Shown one piece after another: positions 26,662-35,502 of a stretch of DNA of 64,000 nucleotides (the first letter of the stretch is position 1; each line of letters starts with the position of its first letter). Source of the DNA: CAKZLS01 sp963771545. Lineage in GTDB: Bacteria > Pseudomonadota > Alphaproteobacteria > Rhodospirillales > Defluviicoccaceae. Both the position numbers and the translations under genes were made by a program. Location of the stretch: positions 124,001-188,000 of the forward strand of contig CAVYTX010000003.1 of NCBI GenBank assembly GCA_963771545.1, written 5' to 3'. Below the pieces are notes generated by a model. That model saw only the letters and a list, made by a program, of their open reading frames with translations, had not been told where the DNA came from and did not search any database.

Positions 26662-27123
26662 CTACATCCGGGTCCGCAATTCCTCCTTGCGAGCCGCCAT
26701 TTTTTCTCCAAGCGCCTCGAGTTCCTCTTGCGATAAGGTTTGCTCCGCCAGCGGGAACATGGATTCTTCCTCTTCGTCGGCATGATGTTCGATGAGTTCC
26801 TCGAGCACCTTCGCACGCCCGGAAAACTCGTCGCTCCCGGGATCCGTTTTCAGGAGATCGGGCAGCACGAGCTTTTCGACGGCGCGGTGCTCTTCCAGCG
26901 CCTCGTAGTTCATCCTATTGTGGTCGCTTCCCCCCGCCGCTTTGAAGGCCGGATAAAAGATCTCTTCTTCGATTTTCGAGTAAATCTTAATTTCCTTCGC
27001 GATCTCTTCGACCAGTTTGGAGCGCGTCTTGACCCCGCGCTTCGTCGTATCCGTTAGCTCCATCAGCATGTCCTTAACCTGATCATGATCCGCTTTTAGC
27101 AGTTCAATAGCATCTTTCGCCAT
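26662..27123 (-). CDS. Hemerythrin HHE-domain protein
   Basis: 153-aa four-helix di-iron protein of the hemerythrin HHE family. It begins MAKDAIELLKADHDQVKDML; further His and Glu ligands are in IEEEIFYPAF, LEEHRAVE and LIEHHADEEEESMFPL. Such proteins bind oxygen or nitric oxide, or repair iron-sulfur centres. The ATG has AAGGA eight bases upstream; the frame is open 30 codons further but that part is low-complexity and basic. It is downstream of ahcY on the same strand with a 265-bp gap in which I see no gene. Confidence 0.9.
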   Translation of the reverse strand: MAKDAIELLKADHDQVKDMLMELTDTTKRGVKTRSKLVEEIAKEIKIYSKIEEEIFYPAFKAAGGSDHNRMNYEALEEHRAVEKLVLPDLLKTDPGSDEFSGRAKVLEELIEHHADEEEESMFPLAEQTLSQEELEALGEKMAARKEELRTRM

Positions 27124-27388
27124 GGATCGCGTCCTTCTGTTATTCCGGCGGGTATGGTGCAGGGTAACGCGCGGCGGCCCGAAATGGTTCCGAGGATGAC
27201 TCCAGCTTACCAACCGAGCGAAACCGCTGACGCTAGCGGGCTGGCGTCGCTCCGGTGTGACGCTTGAACAAGCGCCGGAAGAACGCCGGGTCCTGCTAAC
27301 TCACGGCAATGCACGGGGCCAAGCCGAGTCGAACGAAGGGAACGTTTCGCTATCGGCGGAGCATTCCCGTTCCTTGGTCGATCGCCGC

Positions 27389-28813
27389 TCAGTACCGGTA
27401 CAGATCCGACTTGTACGGGCCTTCTTGTGGCACGCCGATGTAGTCCGCCTGCTTCTTGGAAAGCCTCGTCAGTTCCATGCTCAGCTTGCCGAGGTGAAGG
27501 CGCGCGACCTTTTCGTCGAGGTGTTTCGGCAGGATGTAGACGTCCTTGCCGTACTCCTCGCCCTTGGTCCAGAGCTCGATTTGCGCGAGAACCTGATTGG
27601 TGAAGCTGGCCGACATTACGAAACTCGGATGACCGGTGGCGTTGCCCAGGTTAAGCAGCCGTCCCTCGGAAAGTAGGATCATGCGCTTTCCGTCCGGGAA
27701 CTCGATCATGTCCACCTGCGGCTTGATGTTGGTCCATTTGAAATTCTTCAGGCCCGCCACCTGAATCTCGTTATCGAAGTGGCCGATGTTGCCAACGATG
27801 GCCATGTCCTTGAACCGCCGCATGTGCTCGATGGTCACCACGTCCACGTTGCCGGTGGCAGTGATGATCACGTCGGCGTAGGAGGCCGCCGCTTCGAGGG
27901 TGACGACCTCGAACCCGTCCATCGCCGCCTGCAGGGCGCAAATGGGATCGATTTCGGTGACCTGAACCAGCGCGCCGGCTCCGCGCAGGGACTGCGCCGA
28001 TCCCTTGCCCACATCGCCGTAACCGCAGACAACGGCTTTCTTGCCCGCCAGCATCACATCGGTTCCGCGGCGGATGCCGTCGACCAGGCTCTCGCGGCAG
28101 CCATACTTGTTGTCGAACTTGGATTTGGTCACCGAGTCATTGACGTTGATGGCGGGGAAGGGCAGCCGCCCCTGCTCCTTGATCTGATACAGGCGGTGAA
28201 CGCCGGTGGTGGTTTCCTCGGTGACGCCGTGGATCGAGTCCCGCAATTTGGCGAACCAGCCTGGTGACGCGGCCATGCGCTTCTCGATCTGGGCGAACAA
28301 CACCTCCTCTTCCTCGGATTCGGGATTGGAAAGAACGTCTTCGCCCGCTTCGGCGCGGGCGCCGAGTAGGACATACAGCGTCGCGTCGCCGCCGTCGTCG
28401 AGGATCATGTTGGCCAAACTCCCATCCGGCCAGGCGAAAATCCGGTCGGCGTAGTCCCAGTATTCCTCCAGCGTCTCGCCCTTGACGGCGTAGACCGGGG
28501 TTCCGCACACAGCGATGGCGGCGGCGGCGTGATCCTGGGTGGAGAAGATATTGCACGACGCCCAGCGAACCTCGGCCCCCAGGGCCTGCAGGGTCTCGAT
28601 CAGAACGGCGGTCTGGATCGTCATATGCAGCGATCCGGCGATGCGAGCGCCTTTCAGCGGCTTTCGCGGGCCGTATTCATCGCGGCAAGCCATCAGGCCC
28701 GGCATTTCGGTTTCCGCGATCTCGATTTCCTTCCGGCCCCATTCGGCCAGCGAAAGGTCCGCGACCTTGTAATCCGTGGATTTAGGGTCGGCGGTCTTGG
28801 CTGAAGCGGTCAT
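27389..28813 (-). CDS. ahcY: Adenosylhomocysteinase
   Basis: 474-aa NAD-dependent S-adenosylhomocysteine hydrolase that splits SAH into adenosine and homocysteine and so keeps methylation running. Motifs: LHMTIQTAVLIETL, NVNDSVTKSKFDNKYG (catalytic Lys and Asp), the NAD site VVCGYGDVGKGSAQSLRG, IVGNIGHFDNEI and the C-terminal KSDLYRY that reaches the partner's NAD site. It has the extra about 40-residue segment of many bacterial forms (PGWFAKLRDSIHGVTEETTT). No SAH riboswitch was recognised upstream. Confidence 0.97.
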   Translation of the reverse strand: MTASAKTADPKSTDYKVADLSLAEWGRKEIEIAETEMPGLMACRDEYGPRKPLKGARIAGSLHMTIQTAVLIETLQALGAEVRWASCNIFSTQDHAAAAIAVCGTPVYAVKGETLEEYWDYADRIFAWPDGSLANMILDDGGDATLYVLLGARAEAGEDVLSNPESEEEEVLFAQIEKRMAASPGWFAKLRDSIHGVTEETTTGVHRLYQIKEQGRLPFPAINVNDSVTKSKFDNKYGCRESLVDGIRRGTDVMLAGKKAVVCGYGDVGKGSAQSLRGAGALVQVTEIDPICALQAAMDGFEVVTLEAAASYADVIITATGNVDVVTIEHMRRFKDMAIVGNIGHFDNEIQVAGLKNFKWTNIKPQVDMIEFPDGKRMILLSEGRLLNLGNATGHPSFVMSASFTNQVLAQIELWTKGEEYGKDVYILPKHLDEKVARLHLGKLSMELTRLSKKQADYIGVPQEGPYKSDLYRY

Positions 28814-28951
28814 GTCCGGTGTTCTATCCCTCAGAGCGTTTGGTGGGTGGCATAAATGCTTGCCGCGCCGGGGCCTTTTATCACCAATCGCGCCCGCTTC
28901 CCAACGGTGTTGTTCCCCCATGACAACATCGAGTGTTCCAGGCGCTCTCCG

Positions 28952-29395
28952 CTACCGCACCAGCAAGGGCAGTTCGCCCGGCTCCTCCCAGATCAACACG
29001 CCCCCGCAGATCCGCCGTTCGCCGTCCAGGAACTCGACCGTATGCTTCTGGAGTTGCTCGTGGATTAGCCACGGCACGAACATGTCGTCCGGGTGTGGCT
29101 GGCGCGCATACTCCCATTCGCGCTGACCGACGTAGACGCGCGCGTCCGCGAACAGGTCGATATTGTTGCAATGGTCGAAGTGGAGGTGCGAGAGAAAGAC
29201 CGCCCGCACGTCCCCCGGGGCCATGCCGTGGCGTTTGAGACCATTTAGAAGCGCCGGCCGGTTGCAGTAGTGGCCGGTGTCGAACAGCAGCGGTCCGTCG
29301 TCCGTGAACACCAAGGTGGCGTTGGCCAATCCCAGAAAGCCATCGCGGAGGGCCAGGTTGTTGCCCTTGACGATGATATCGTAGCCCACCGGCAT
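28952..29395 (-). CDS. Metallo-beta-lactamase-fold protein with missing second half
   Basis: 147-aa protein with the N-terminal half of an MBL-fold hydrolase. The first metal site H70-x-H72-x-D74-H75 (SHLHFDHCNN) and a strand-loop GPLLFDTGHY are present. Full-length relatives have about 220-250 residues with a later GH and an Asp ligand, both absent here. The last residues (GVLIWEEPGELPLLVR) resemble a normal family C-terminus, so an in-frame internal deletion of about 100 residues fits better than a premature stop. It ends 138 bp before ahcY. Probably inactive or altered. Confidence 0.75.
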   Translation of the reverse strand: MPVGYDIIVKGNNLALRDGFLGLANATLVFTDDGPLLFDTGHYCNRPALLNGLKRHGMAPGDVRAVFLSHLHFDHCNNIDLFADARVYVGQREWEYARQPHPDDMFVPWLIHEQLQKHTVEFLDGERRICGGVLIWEEPGELPLLVR

Positions 29396-29460
29396 CTTGT
29401 TCCCTCCGTGCTGCCCCTACGTTGGACCCAGCCCCCCAGACACGCTATACCGGACGGGCG

Positions 29461-30405
29461 ATGATCGCCATCCTGACTTTCCTCGCCCGGCATGCGGCTG
29501 TCATTCTCGCCGCGGGGGTTTTCGCCGGTCTGTTGTGGCCGGATCTCGCGGCCGTGCTGAAACCGCTGCTCGCGCCTTCGGTGTGGGGGCTCCTGTTTCT
29601 GGTGGCGATTCGCCTGGACTGGGCCGAGGTCGTGGCGCAAGCGCGCCGGCCGCTGGCGATCGCCGGGGTGGTCGGCTGGCTTCTGGTGATCTCGCCGGCG
29701 GTCATGGCCGGTCTGATGTGGTGGACCGGCGCGCCGCCTGGTTTGGTGGCCGCGCTGGTGCTGATGGCGGCGGCGCCGCCGATCATGTCGTCGCCGGCGT
29801 TTTCCGTGCTGCTCGGTCTCGATGGCTCGCTCAGTCTCGTGGTCATGGTGGTGGCCACCGTGTTGGCGCCCCTGATGCTGCCCATCGTCGCGGTGGAAGT
29901 CCTGAATCTGCCGCTGGCGGTGGGCGCGGGCGAATTGTTCGTCCGGCTCGGCGCCATGATCGGCGGCGCGCTGCTCGCCGCGGCCCTCGCCCGACGGTTC
30001 GCGGGCGCCGACAGGCTGGCGCGCAACGCCGGGCGGATGGACGGCATCGCGGTCCTCGTTCTGGTGCTGTTCGCCGTGGCCATCATGGACGGCGTCACGG
30101 AGCGCTTTCTGTCGGAGCCGTCCCATGTCCTGGCTTTCCTGGCGGCAGCGTTCGCGGCCTACATCGGGTTTCAGGGCGCGGGCGCGGGTGTGTTCGCCGT
30201 GCTGGGACGGCGATCGGCGCTGACCGTCGGCTTTTCAAGCGGCAACCGCAACATGGCGCTGCTGCTCGCGGTATTGCCGTCCGGCGTGGATCCGGATATC
30301 CCTTTGTATTTCGCCCTCGGGCAATTGCCCATATACGTCCTGCCGGCAATCCTGGCGCCCATCTACCGCCGGATCCTGTCCGACAAATTGGGGGCGAGAT
30401 CTTAA
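29461..30405 (+). CDS. Bile acid:sodium symporter-like (BASS) membrane transporter
   Basis: 314-aa integral membrane protein of about nine to ten hydrophobic helices. It shows LVLMAAAPPIMSSPAFSVLL in the first repeat and GFSSGNRNMALLLAVLP in the second; these Asn/Ser-rich crossover-type motifs are typical of BASS-type carriers. The ATG at 29461 is preferred over 29422 because the hydrophobic region begins at once. The substrate cannot be read from sequence. Its last bases overlap the convergent gene at 30402. Confidence 0.75.
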   Translation: MIAILTFLARHAAVILAAGVFAGLLWPDLAAVLKPLLAPSVWGLLFLVAIRLDWAEVVAQARRPLAIAGVVGWLLVISPAVMAGLMWWTGAPPGLVAALVLMAAAPPIMSSPAFSVLLGLDGSLSLVVMVVATVLAPLMLPIVAVEVLNLPLAVGAGELFVRLGAMIGGALLAAALARRFAGADRLARNAGRMDGIAVLVLVLFAVAIMDGVTERFLSEPSHVLAFLAAAFAAYIGFQGAGAGVFAVLGRRSALTVGFSSGNRNMALLLAVLPSGVDPDIPLYFALGQLPIYVLPAILAPIYRRILSDKLGARS

Positions 30406-30800
30406 AGCGGTTCCGTTTGACCGGCGAGCGCGGCTTCGATGGCCGCCGTCAACCATTCAGTCCGCGATCTCCCGGCGGCTTCGGCGGTTTCGTCGATGGT
30501 GCGCAGCATGTGCCGGTCGATCTCGATGACCAAGGTCGCCGGTTTGTCCCTGAACAGCTCTTCGGCGATGTCCCGCTTTCCCCTGGTCTCCAACCATTTC
30601 AGGGCCATGTCGTCGGTAAAGGGGAGGAGCAGCGCGCCATCCTGGCCGTGGGTCTCGTGTTCCTCGACGAGGAAAAACTCGCCCGCCGCGGACCGGTAGA
30701 GCGAGGTCACCCGGCGGGTATGGGTGGTGTCGACCTCGTGCGAGGCGATCAGCCTCGCGCCCTCGGTGTCGTAGATCTTTCCGTCGATGTCCCGTTTCAT
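30402..30800 (-). CDS. Unknown protein with C-terminal ribbon-helix-helix-like motif
   Basis: 132-aa protein with start MKRDIDGKIYDTEGARLIA. The first half contains a SLYRSAAGEFFLVEE segment seen in small proteins of mobile regions; the C-terminal half (TLVIEIDRHMLRTIDETAEA, GRSRTEWLTAAIEAAL) has the beta-helix-helix pattern of RHH DNA-binding domains. GGAAGG lies five bases before the ATG. It stands alone, so an orphan antitoxin-like regulator is possible but unproven. Confidence 0.65.
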   Translation of the reverse strand: MKRDIDGKIYDTEGARLIASHEVDTTHTRRVTSLYRSAAGEFFLVEEHETHGQDGALLLPFTDDMALKWLETRGKRDIAEELFRDKPATLVIEIDRHMLRTIDETAEAAGRSRTEWLTAAIEAALAGQTEPL

Positions 30801-30998
30801 GCCGCCTTCCCCCACAGCTTTTCAAAATTGTTGCAGTTTGCGTCATTCCGCGGACGGCGGCAATCGCGTCGAGCGGGCGACCCGCGAGACTTTGGCGCTG
30901 CGCCCTTTTCCAAGCCGGCCAGCACGCCAATATATTGAGGGCATGGCGCGCTCGGAATGATTGACGGCGGGGTGGCGCCCCGCCCTCCGGAGGACAGG

Positions 30999-31721
30999 AT
31001 GACATGGCGGACGGGTTTGGCCGCGTTGGTGATCGCGGTATTGACGGGAGGTTGGGCGATGGCCGCTGATTGGCGGACGGCGAACCGGGAATCCGCCGGG
31101 ATCGCGCCCGACCCGAAGACCACCCGCGAGGCGGTGGTCCAGGTTTACGGCGCGCGCGCCTGGGGCTGGCGCGGCCGGTTCGCGGTCCATACATGGATCG
31201 CCGTCAAGCCGGCCAATGCGCCGGCGTTTACGGTCTACGAGGTGATCGGCTGGCGCGCCTACCGGGGTCAACCCGTGCTTGCCGTCCACAACCGGCCGCC
31301 CGACGGCCGCTGGTTCGGAGCGGAGCCGGATATTCTGTTCGATCTTCGCGGCGACGGTGTCGACGAAGTCATCGAACGGATCGACGCCGCCGCGCGTTCC
31401 TACCCCTACGGCGACAGCTACCACGCGTGGCCGGGGCCGAACAGCAACACCTTCACCGCGCACGTGGCCCGCGCGGTGCCGGAATTGGCCGTCGATTTGC
31501 CGCCCACGGCCATCGGCAAGGATTACCTGACGAACGGGCTGGTGGCCCAGGCGCCCAGCGGCAGCGGCTTTCAGGTCTCGCTATTCGGAGTGCTGGGGCT
31601 GATCGTCGCCCTCAACGAGGGGCTGGAGATTAACATTTTGGGGTTGGTGTTCGGAATCGATCCCGACGACCTGGCCGTCAAGCTGCCGATGATCGGAAAA
31701 CTGGGCTTCTCTTCACGATAA
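30999..31721 (+). CDS. DUF3750-like exported protein
   Basis: 240-aa protein with an N-terminal signal peptide (MTWRTGLAALVIAVLTGGWAMA). The conserved block AVVQVYGARAWGWRGRFAVH, AVHTWIAVKPA, VYEVIGWRAYRG, DGRWFGAEPDILFDLRG and NSNTFTAHVAR is typical of the DUF3750 family of unknown function. GGAGG lies six bases upstream of the ATG. Acts in the periplasm or membrane; an NCxN-like NSNTF segment recalls cysteine-type hydrolases only weakly. Confidence 0.75.
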   Translation: MTWRTGLAALVIAVLTGGWAMAADWRTANRESAGIAPDPKTTREAVVQVYGARAWGWRGRFAVHTWIAVKPANAPAFTVYEVIGWRAYRGQPVLAVHNRPPDGRWFGAEPDILFDLRGDGVDEVIERIDAAARSYPYGDSYHAWPGPNSNTFTAHVARAVPELAVDLPPTAIGKDYLTNGLVAQAPSGSGFQVSLFGVLGLIVALNEGLEINILGLVFGIDPDDLAVKLPMIGKLGFSSR

Positions 31722-31760
31722 CGTGGACGGCTCGGGGTAATCCCTTGGCGGCGCCGGGCC

Positions 31761-31788
31761 TTGCCACCCGGCGGCATCCCGCTATGGT
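31761..31788 (+). promoter_or_regulatory. Candidate promoter for the TerB-DnaJ gene
   Basis: TTGCCA (31761-31766), 16-bp spacer, TATGGT (31783-31788), about 30 bases before the start codon. Confidence 0.35.
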
Positions 31789-31818
31789 ATAGCCCGCAGA
31801 CGGTTCGGGACACGCATC

Positions 31819-32580
31819 ATGAGCATTTGGGGAAAGGTCATTGGCGGCGTCGCCGGTTTCGCGCTCGGCGGACCGCTGGGAGCGTTGATCGGCGGCCTCG
31901 CCGGCCATGCGGTGGACAAGTTCCGCGACGCGCAGGAAGGCCCGGCGCGATTGGAGGGGCCCGAGGACATGGCCGGCCCCACCGGCGTGAAGCAGGTGGC
32001 GTTCACCGTCGCCGTCATCGTGCTCGGCGCCAAAATGGCGAAGGCCGACGGGACCGTCAGCCGCGCCGAGATCAAGGCGTTCAGGGAGGTCTTCCACGTT
32101 CCGCCGGAGGAAGTGAAGAACGTTGGCCGGATCTTCGATATGGCGAAAAAGGACGCCCGCGGCTTCGAGCCCTATGCCAAACAAGTGGCCTGGATGTTCC
32201 GCGACGAGCCGGCGGTGCTCGAGGAATTGCTCGCCGGCTTGTTCCATATCGCCCGCGCCGACGGCGAGGTTCATCCGGCCGAGCTCGACTTTCTCCGCGG
32301 AGTGGGCGAGATCTTCGGGCTCGGCCCCGGAACGTTCGAACGGGTGCGCGCGTCGTTCATGGGCCCGGACAAGTCCGACCCTTATGAGGTGCTGGGCGTT
32401 AATCGCGGCGCCAGCAACGAGGAGATCAAGAAGGCCTATCGCAAGCTCATTCGCGAAAATCATCCCGATACCCTGGTCGCCCAGGGCATGCCGGAGGAAT
32501 TCGTCCAGGTGGCCAATCAGCGCATGGCCGCCATCAATGCCGCCTATGACGAGGTCGAAAAGCAGCGCGGCATCAAATAG
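31819..32580 (+). CDS. TerB-domain DnaJ co-chaperone (DjlA-like)
   Basis: 253-aa protein combining a glycine-rich hydrophobic N-terminus (residues 5-32, possible membrane anchor), a TerB-like helical domain (about 60-178, TVAVIVLGAKMAKADG, LFHIARADGEVHPAELDFL) and a C-terminal J domain (187-250) with the HPD motif at 215-217, which stimulates DnaK ATPase. This order is that of DjlA. It probably recruits DnaK at the inner membrane. Confidence 0.9.
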   Translation: MSIWGKVIGGVAGFALGGPLGALIGGLAGHAVDKFRDAQEGPARLEGPEDMAGPTGVKQVAFTVAVIVLGAKMAKADGTVSRAEIKAFREVFHVPPEEVKNVGRIFDMAKKDARGFEPYAKQVAWMFRDEPAVLEELLAGLFHIARADGEVHPAELDFLRGVGEIFGLGPGTFERVRASFMGPDKSDPYEVLGVNRGASNEEIKKAYRKLIRENHPDTLVAQGMPEEFVQVANQRMAAINAAYDEVEKQRGIK

Positions 32581-32637
32581 GAAAGGGGCCGGCGCGCGGC
32601 GCCCGTCGTTTCGACCTGGTCATGGGCAATCCCCGTC

Positions 32638-33528
32638 ATGAAGCCGCTTGATTTCACCGCCGCGCTGGCCGTGATCCTGATCTGGGCCATGAACTTCATC
32701 GTCGGCAAGGTCGCCGTCGGCCAGATCCCGCCCAATCTGCTGCTCGCCATCCGGTTCGCGCTGGTAACTGTCGTATTGTCTCCCTTTCTGCGGCCTCCGG
32801 GAAAGTCCTGGGTGCTAATCGTGGCGATGTCGGTGGTGCTCGGCGGGTTGCACTTCGGTCTGCTGTTCATGGGGTTGCGGGGCGTCGACGCGGGTCTCGC
32901 CGCCATCGCCATCCAGCTCTCGGTGCCATTCAGCCTGCTCCTGGCGACGGTCGTTTATCGCGAGCGGGCGGGGATCATGCAGTATGCGGGCATCGCCATC
33001 GCCTTCATCGGCGTATACATGCTGGGCGGCGATCCCGCCACCGCGCCCAGCCCGGCGCATCTGTCGATGGTGGTGACGGCGGCGTTCGCATGGGCGCTCG
33101 CCAACATCATCATCAAGCGGATTGGCGAAATCAACGTCTTCGTTCTCAATGCCTGGTTCAGCGTTTTCGCCCTGCCGCAGTTCCTCATCGCCAGCCTGCT
33201 GCTCGAACATGGGCAGGTGCGGGCCCTCGCCGACGCCGACTGGCGCGGTTGGGGCGGGGTCGTGTTCATGGCCGTCGGCTCGTCCATCACCGGCTATGGC
33301 CTGTGGTACTATCTGATTCGCAAATACGAGGTGAACCGCGTGGTGCCATTGATGCTGCTGGCGCCGGTTCTGGCGGTGTTTCTGGCCGTCCTGATCCTGG
33401 ACGAGCCGCTGACCACGCGCATCATCCTGGGCGGCCTGGTGACGCTCGCGGGCGTGGCGATGATCCACTTTCTCAGGCCGGCGCCGCCGCCGATGCCGCC
33501 GGCGCCGCCCCCCACACCGGTGGTTTAG
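32638..33528 (+). CDS. EamA/DMT-family transporter
   Basis: 296-aa inner-membrane protein with about ten hydrophobic helices and two EamA repeats (FTAALAVILIWAMNFIVGKV near the start and LSMVVTAAFAWALANIIIKR at about 141). Drug/metabolite transporters of this type export amino acids or related metabolites; the substrate is not evident. It ends in a proline-rich tail (APPPMPPAPPPTPVV). The amidase gene starts three bases after its stop. Confidence 0.85.
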   Translation: MKPLDFTAALAVILIWAMNFIVGKVAVGQIPPNLLLAIRFALVTVVLSPFLRPPGKSWVLIVAMSVVLGGLHFGLLFMGLRGVDAGLAAIAIQLSVPFSLLLATVVYRERAGIMQYAGIAIAFIGVYMLGGDPATAPSPAHLSMVVTAAFAWALANIIIKRIGEINVFVLNAWFSVFALPQFLIASLLLEHGQVRALADADWRGWGGVVFMAVGSSITGYGLWYYLIRKYEVNRVVPLMLLAPVLAVFLAVLILDEPLTTRIILGGLVTLAGVAMIHFLRPAPPPMPPAPPPTPVV

Positions 33529-33530
33529 AA

Positions 33531-34211
33531 ATGATCCGCGTTTGTCCGTCGCCCAATTTCGATCCGCGTCCCGAGGGCGCCGCCGTCGACATGCTGGTGC
33601 TGCACTACACCGGCATGGAAACCGCCGAGGCCGCCCGGGCGCGGATGTGCGACCCCGAGGCCAAGGTCAGCGCCCACTACATGGTCGACGAGGACGGAAC
33701 CGTCATCCGGCTGGTGGAAGAAGGTCACCGCGCGTGGCACGCCGGCGTCTCGTACTGGCGCGGACACACCGATATCAACGCGCGGTCCATCGGCATCGAA
33801 TTGGTCAATCCCGGCCACGAATTCGGTTACCGCCCGTTCCCGGAGGCGCAGACGGCGGCGCTGGTGGAACTGGCGTGGGACATCGTTCGGCGCCACGCCA
33901 TCCCGGCCCGCAACGTGATGGGCCATTCCGACGTGGCCCCCCGGCGCAAGATGGACCCCGGCGAGCTGTTCGACTGGCAAAGGCTGGCCGCCGCCGGCGT
34001 GGGCTCGTGGCCGGCGGAATCCGCCGACTGCCTCATGGACCCAGGCGTGGTGCGCGACATGCTCGCGGACGTTGGCTACGAAACCGGGAACCTGTTCAAA
34101 ACCCTCCAAGCCTTCCAGCGCCACTTCCGCCCCGCCCGCGTCAACGGCCGCATCGACTTCGAAACCGCGCGGCTGCTCAAAGGCCTCGTGGAAACGCTCG
34201 CGACGGCGTGA
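33531..34211 (+). CDS. AmpD-like N-acetylmuramoyl-L-alanine amidase with peptidoglycan-binding domain
   Basis: 226-aa zinc amidase that cuts the MurNAc-L-Ala bond of muropeptides. Zinc ligands fit H25 (VLHYTG), H132 (MGHSDVAP) and D142 (RKMDPG); SIGIELVNPGH is the core strand. A C-terminal peptidoglycan-binding domain spans about 165-225 (LKTLQAFQRHFRPARVNGRI with GxxD/ETARLL). There is no signal peptide, so a cytosolic AmpD-like role in recycling fits. It overlaps the convergent MscS gene by 35 bases. Confidence 0.88.
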   Translation: MIRVCPSPNFDPRPEGAAVDMLVLHYTGMETAEAARARMCDPEAKVSAHYMVDEDGTVIRLVEEGHRAWHAGVSYWRGHTDINARSIGIELVNPGHEFGYRPFPEAQTAALVELAWDIVRRHAIPARNVMGHSDVAPRRKMDPGELFDWQRLAAAGVGSWPAESADCLMDPGVVRDMLADVGYETGNLFKTLQAFQRHFRPARVNGRIDFETARLLKGLVETLATA

Positions 34212-35502
34212 ACCCTTCCGGAAGCTTATGGATGTAGAGGTCGCGCTGCGGCAGCGGAACACGCACGCGGTGTTCTTGAAACAGATCGAGAACCTCGATC
34301 AATACCTCGCTCGAGACATTGTGGACGCCGTTGCGGACATCGGCGATCCAGAAACGGAGTTCCAGTTCGACCCCGTTTTCCCCAAAACCAATGACCCGTG
34401 GACTTGGCGGCGGGTCCTCGAGCACGCGCGGGGTGCGGCCGGCGGCTTCGCTCATCAGGAAGAGCGCCTTGCGGACATCGGCGTCGTAGGCGACTCGCAC
34501 GGGCAGCTTCAGACGCACGTTGTCATCCTGATGGGTCCAGTTGAAGACCTTCTGGGTGATAATATCCTCGTTGGGGATCAGAAACTCGGTGCCGTCGCGC
34601 GTTTCAACCTCCACGTAGCGGGCGCGCACAGCCATGACCCATCCGAACGTGCCTCCGACTTCAATGATATCGCCGGGTTTTATCGACTTGTCGAGCAGCA
34701 GGATGACACCGGCGAACAGGTTCGCCACGCTTTTCTGCAGACCGAAACCGAGGCCAACGCCGAGGGCGCCCGTGAAAATGGCGAACGCCGTCAGATCGAT
34801 CCCGAAGGTTCCGAGCGACCACACGATCGCGAGCCCGATGAGGCAGAACTTGAACAGCTTGCCGAACAGGACCTGAAAGCTCGGGCTCAACGAGGTCATC
34901 CGGCTCATTCGCCGTTCGACGATGCGCGCGATCACCACGGCGGCCCATATGAGAACGACCGCGGTCATGACCGCCTCGAGCAAAACCAGCAACGACGTAC
35001 GGCTGGCGCCCAGCGAGAACGAAGCGGCGGCAAGCACATCGATCGCCGGCCTCAGCAATCCGAGAATGCTCAGAGCGGCCACCGTCCAGGCGACGATCGC
35101 CACGACGCGCGACGCCAGGGCGTTCGGAATGAGCGCCGAGGCGAAACGGACGACCAGCCATGCGGCGGACAAGTCGAGTACGATGTCCACGAGATTGACC
35201 GGCCAGCCGTAGCGGACGGCGGTCAGTTTGGAAATCCACAGCGCCACCATCCATGTCGCCGGCAGGAACAGGGGCAGCAACGCGGAATGGTAGAACTCCT
35301 CTTGCTCGCGATCGACGGCCAAGTGGTGGAAAACTCGTCGCAATCCGGGGCCGACCGTCTGCGCGAGCAGCCATGCCAGGACGAATGTCACCATGATGGC
35401 CGGGACCTGGACCATGTGCTCACGGGAAAGGATCTGATGTTGCAGCACATCGATCGTCTGTAGAAACCAGCCAAGCAGCTTGGAACCGAAGCTTTGTTCC
35501 AT
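34177..35502 (-). CDS. MscS-family mechanosensitive ion channel
   Basis: 441-aa membrane channel with about five N-terminal hydrophobic helices, the pore-lining TM3 (FTGALGVGLGFGLQKSVANL), and the conserved beta domain (KPGDIIEVGG, GWVMAVRARYVEVETRDG, LIPNEDIITQKVFNW). It opens on membrane tension during osmotic downshift. The ATG at 35500-35502 has GGGAGG six bases upstream, which rejects the longer open frame. Confidence 0.92.
   Translation of the reverse strand: MEQSFGSKLLGWFLQTIDVLQHQILSREHMVQVPAIMVTFVLAWLLAQTVGPGLRRVFHHLAVDREQEEFYHSALLPLFLPATWMVALWISKLTAVRYGWPVNLVDIVLDLSAAWLVVRFASALIPNALASRVVAIVAWTVAALSILGLLRPAIDVLAAASFSLGASRTSLLVLLEAVMTAVVLIWAAVVIARIVERRMSRMTSLSPSFQVLFGKLFKFCLIGLAIVWSLGTFGIDLTAFAIFTGALGVGLGFGLQKSVANLFAGVILLLDKSIKPGDIIEVGGTFGWVMAVRARYVEVETRDGTEFLIPNEDIITQKVFNWTHQDDNVRLKLPVRVAYDADVRKALFLMSEAAGRTPRVLEDPPPSPRVIGFGENGVELELRFWIADVRNGVHNVSSEVLIEVLDLFQEHRVRVPLPQRDLYIHKLPEGFTPSRAFPRGL

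Noticed and set aside
28814..28951. Possible SAH riboswitch before ahcY
   Set aside because: No sequence resembling the SAH riboswitch core was found in the 138-bp leader.
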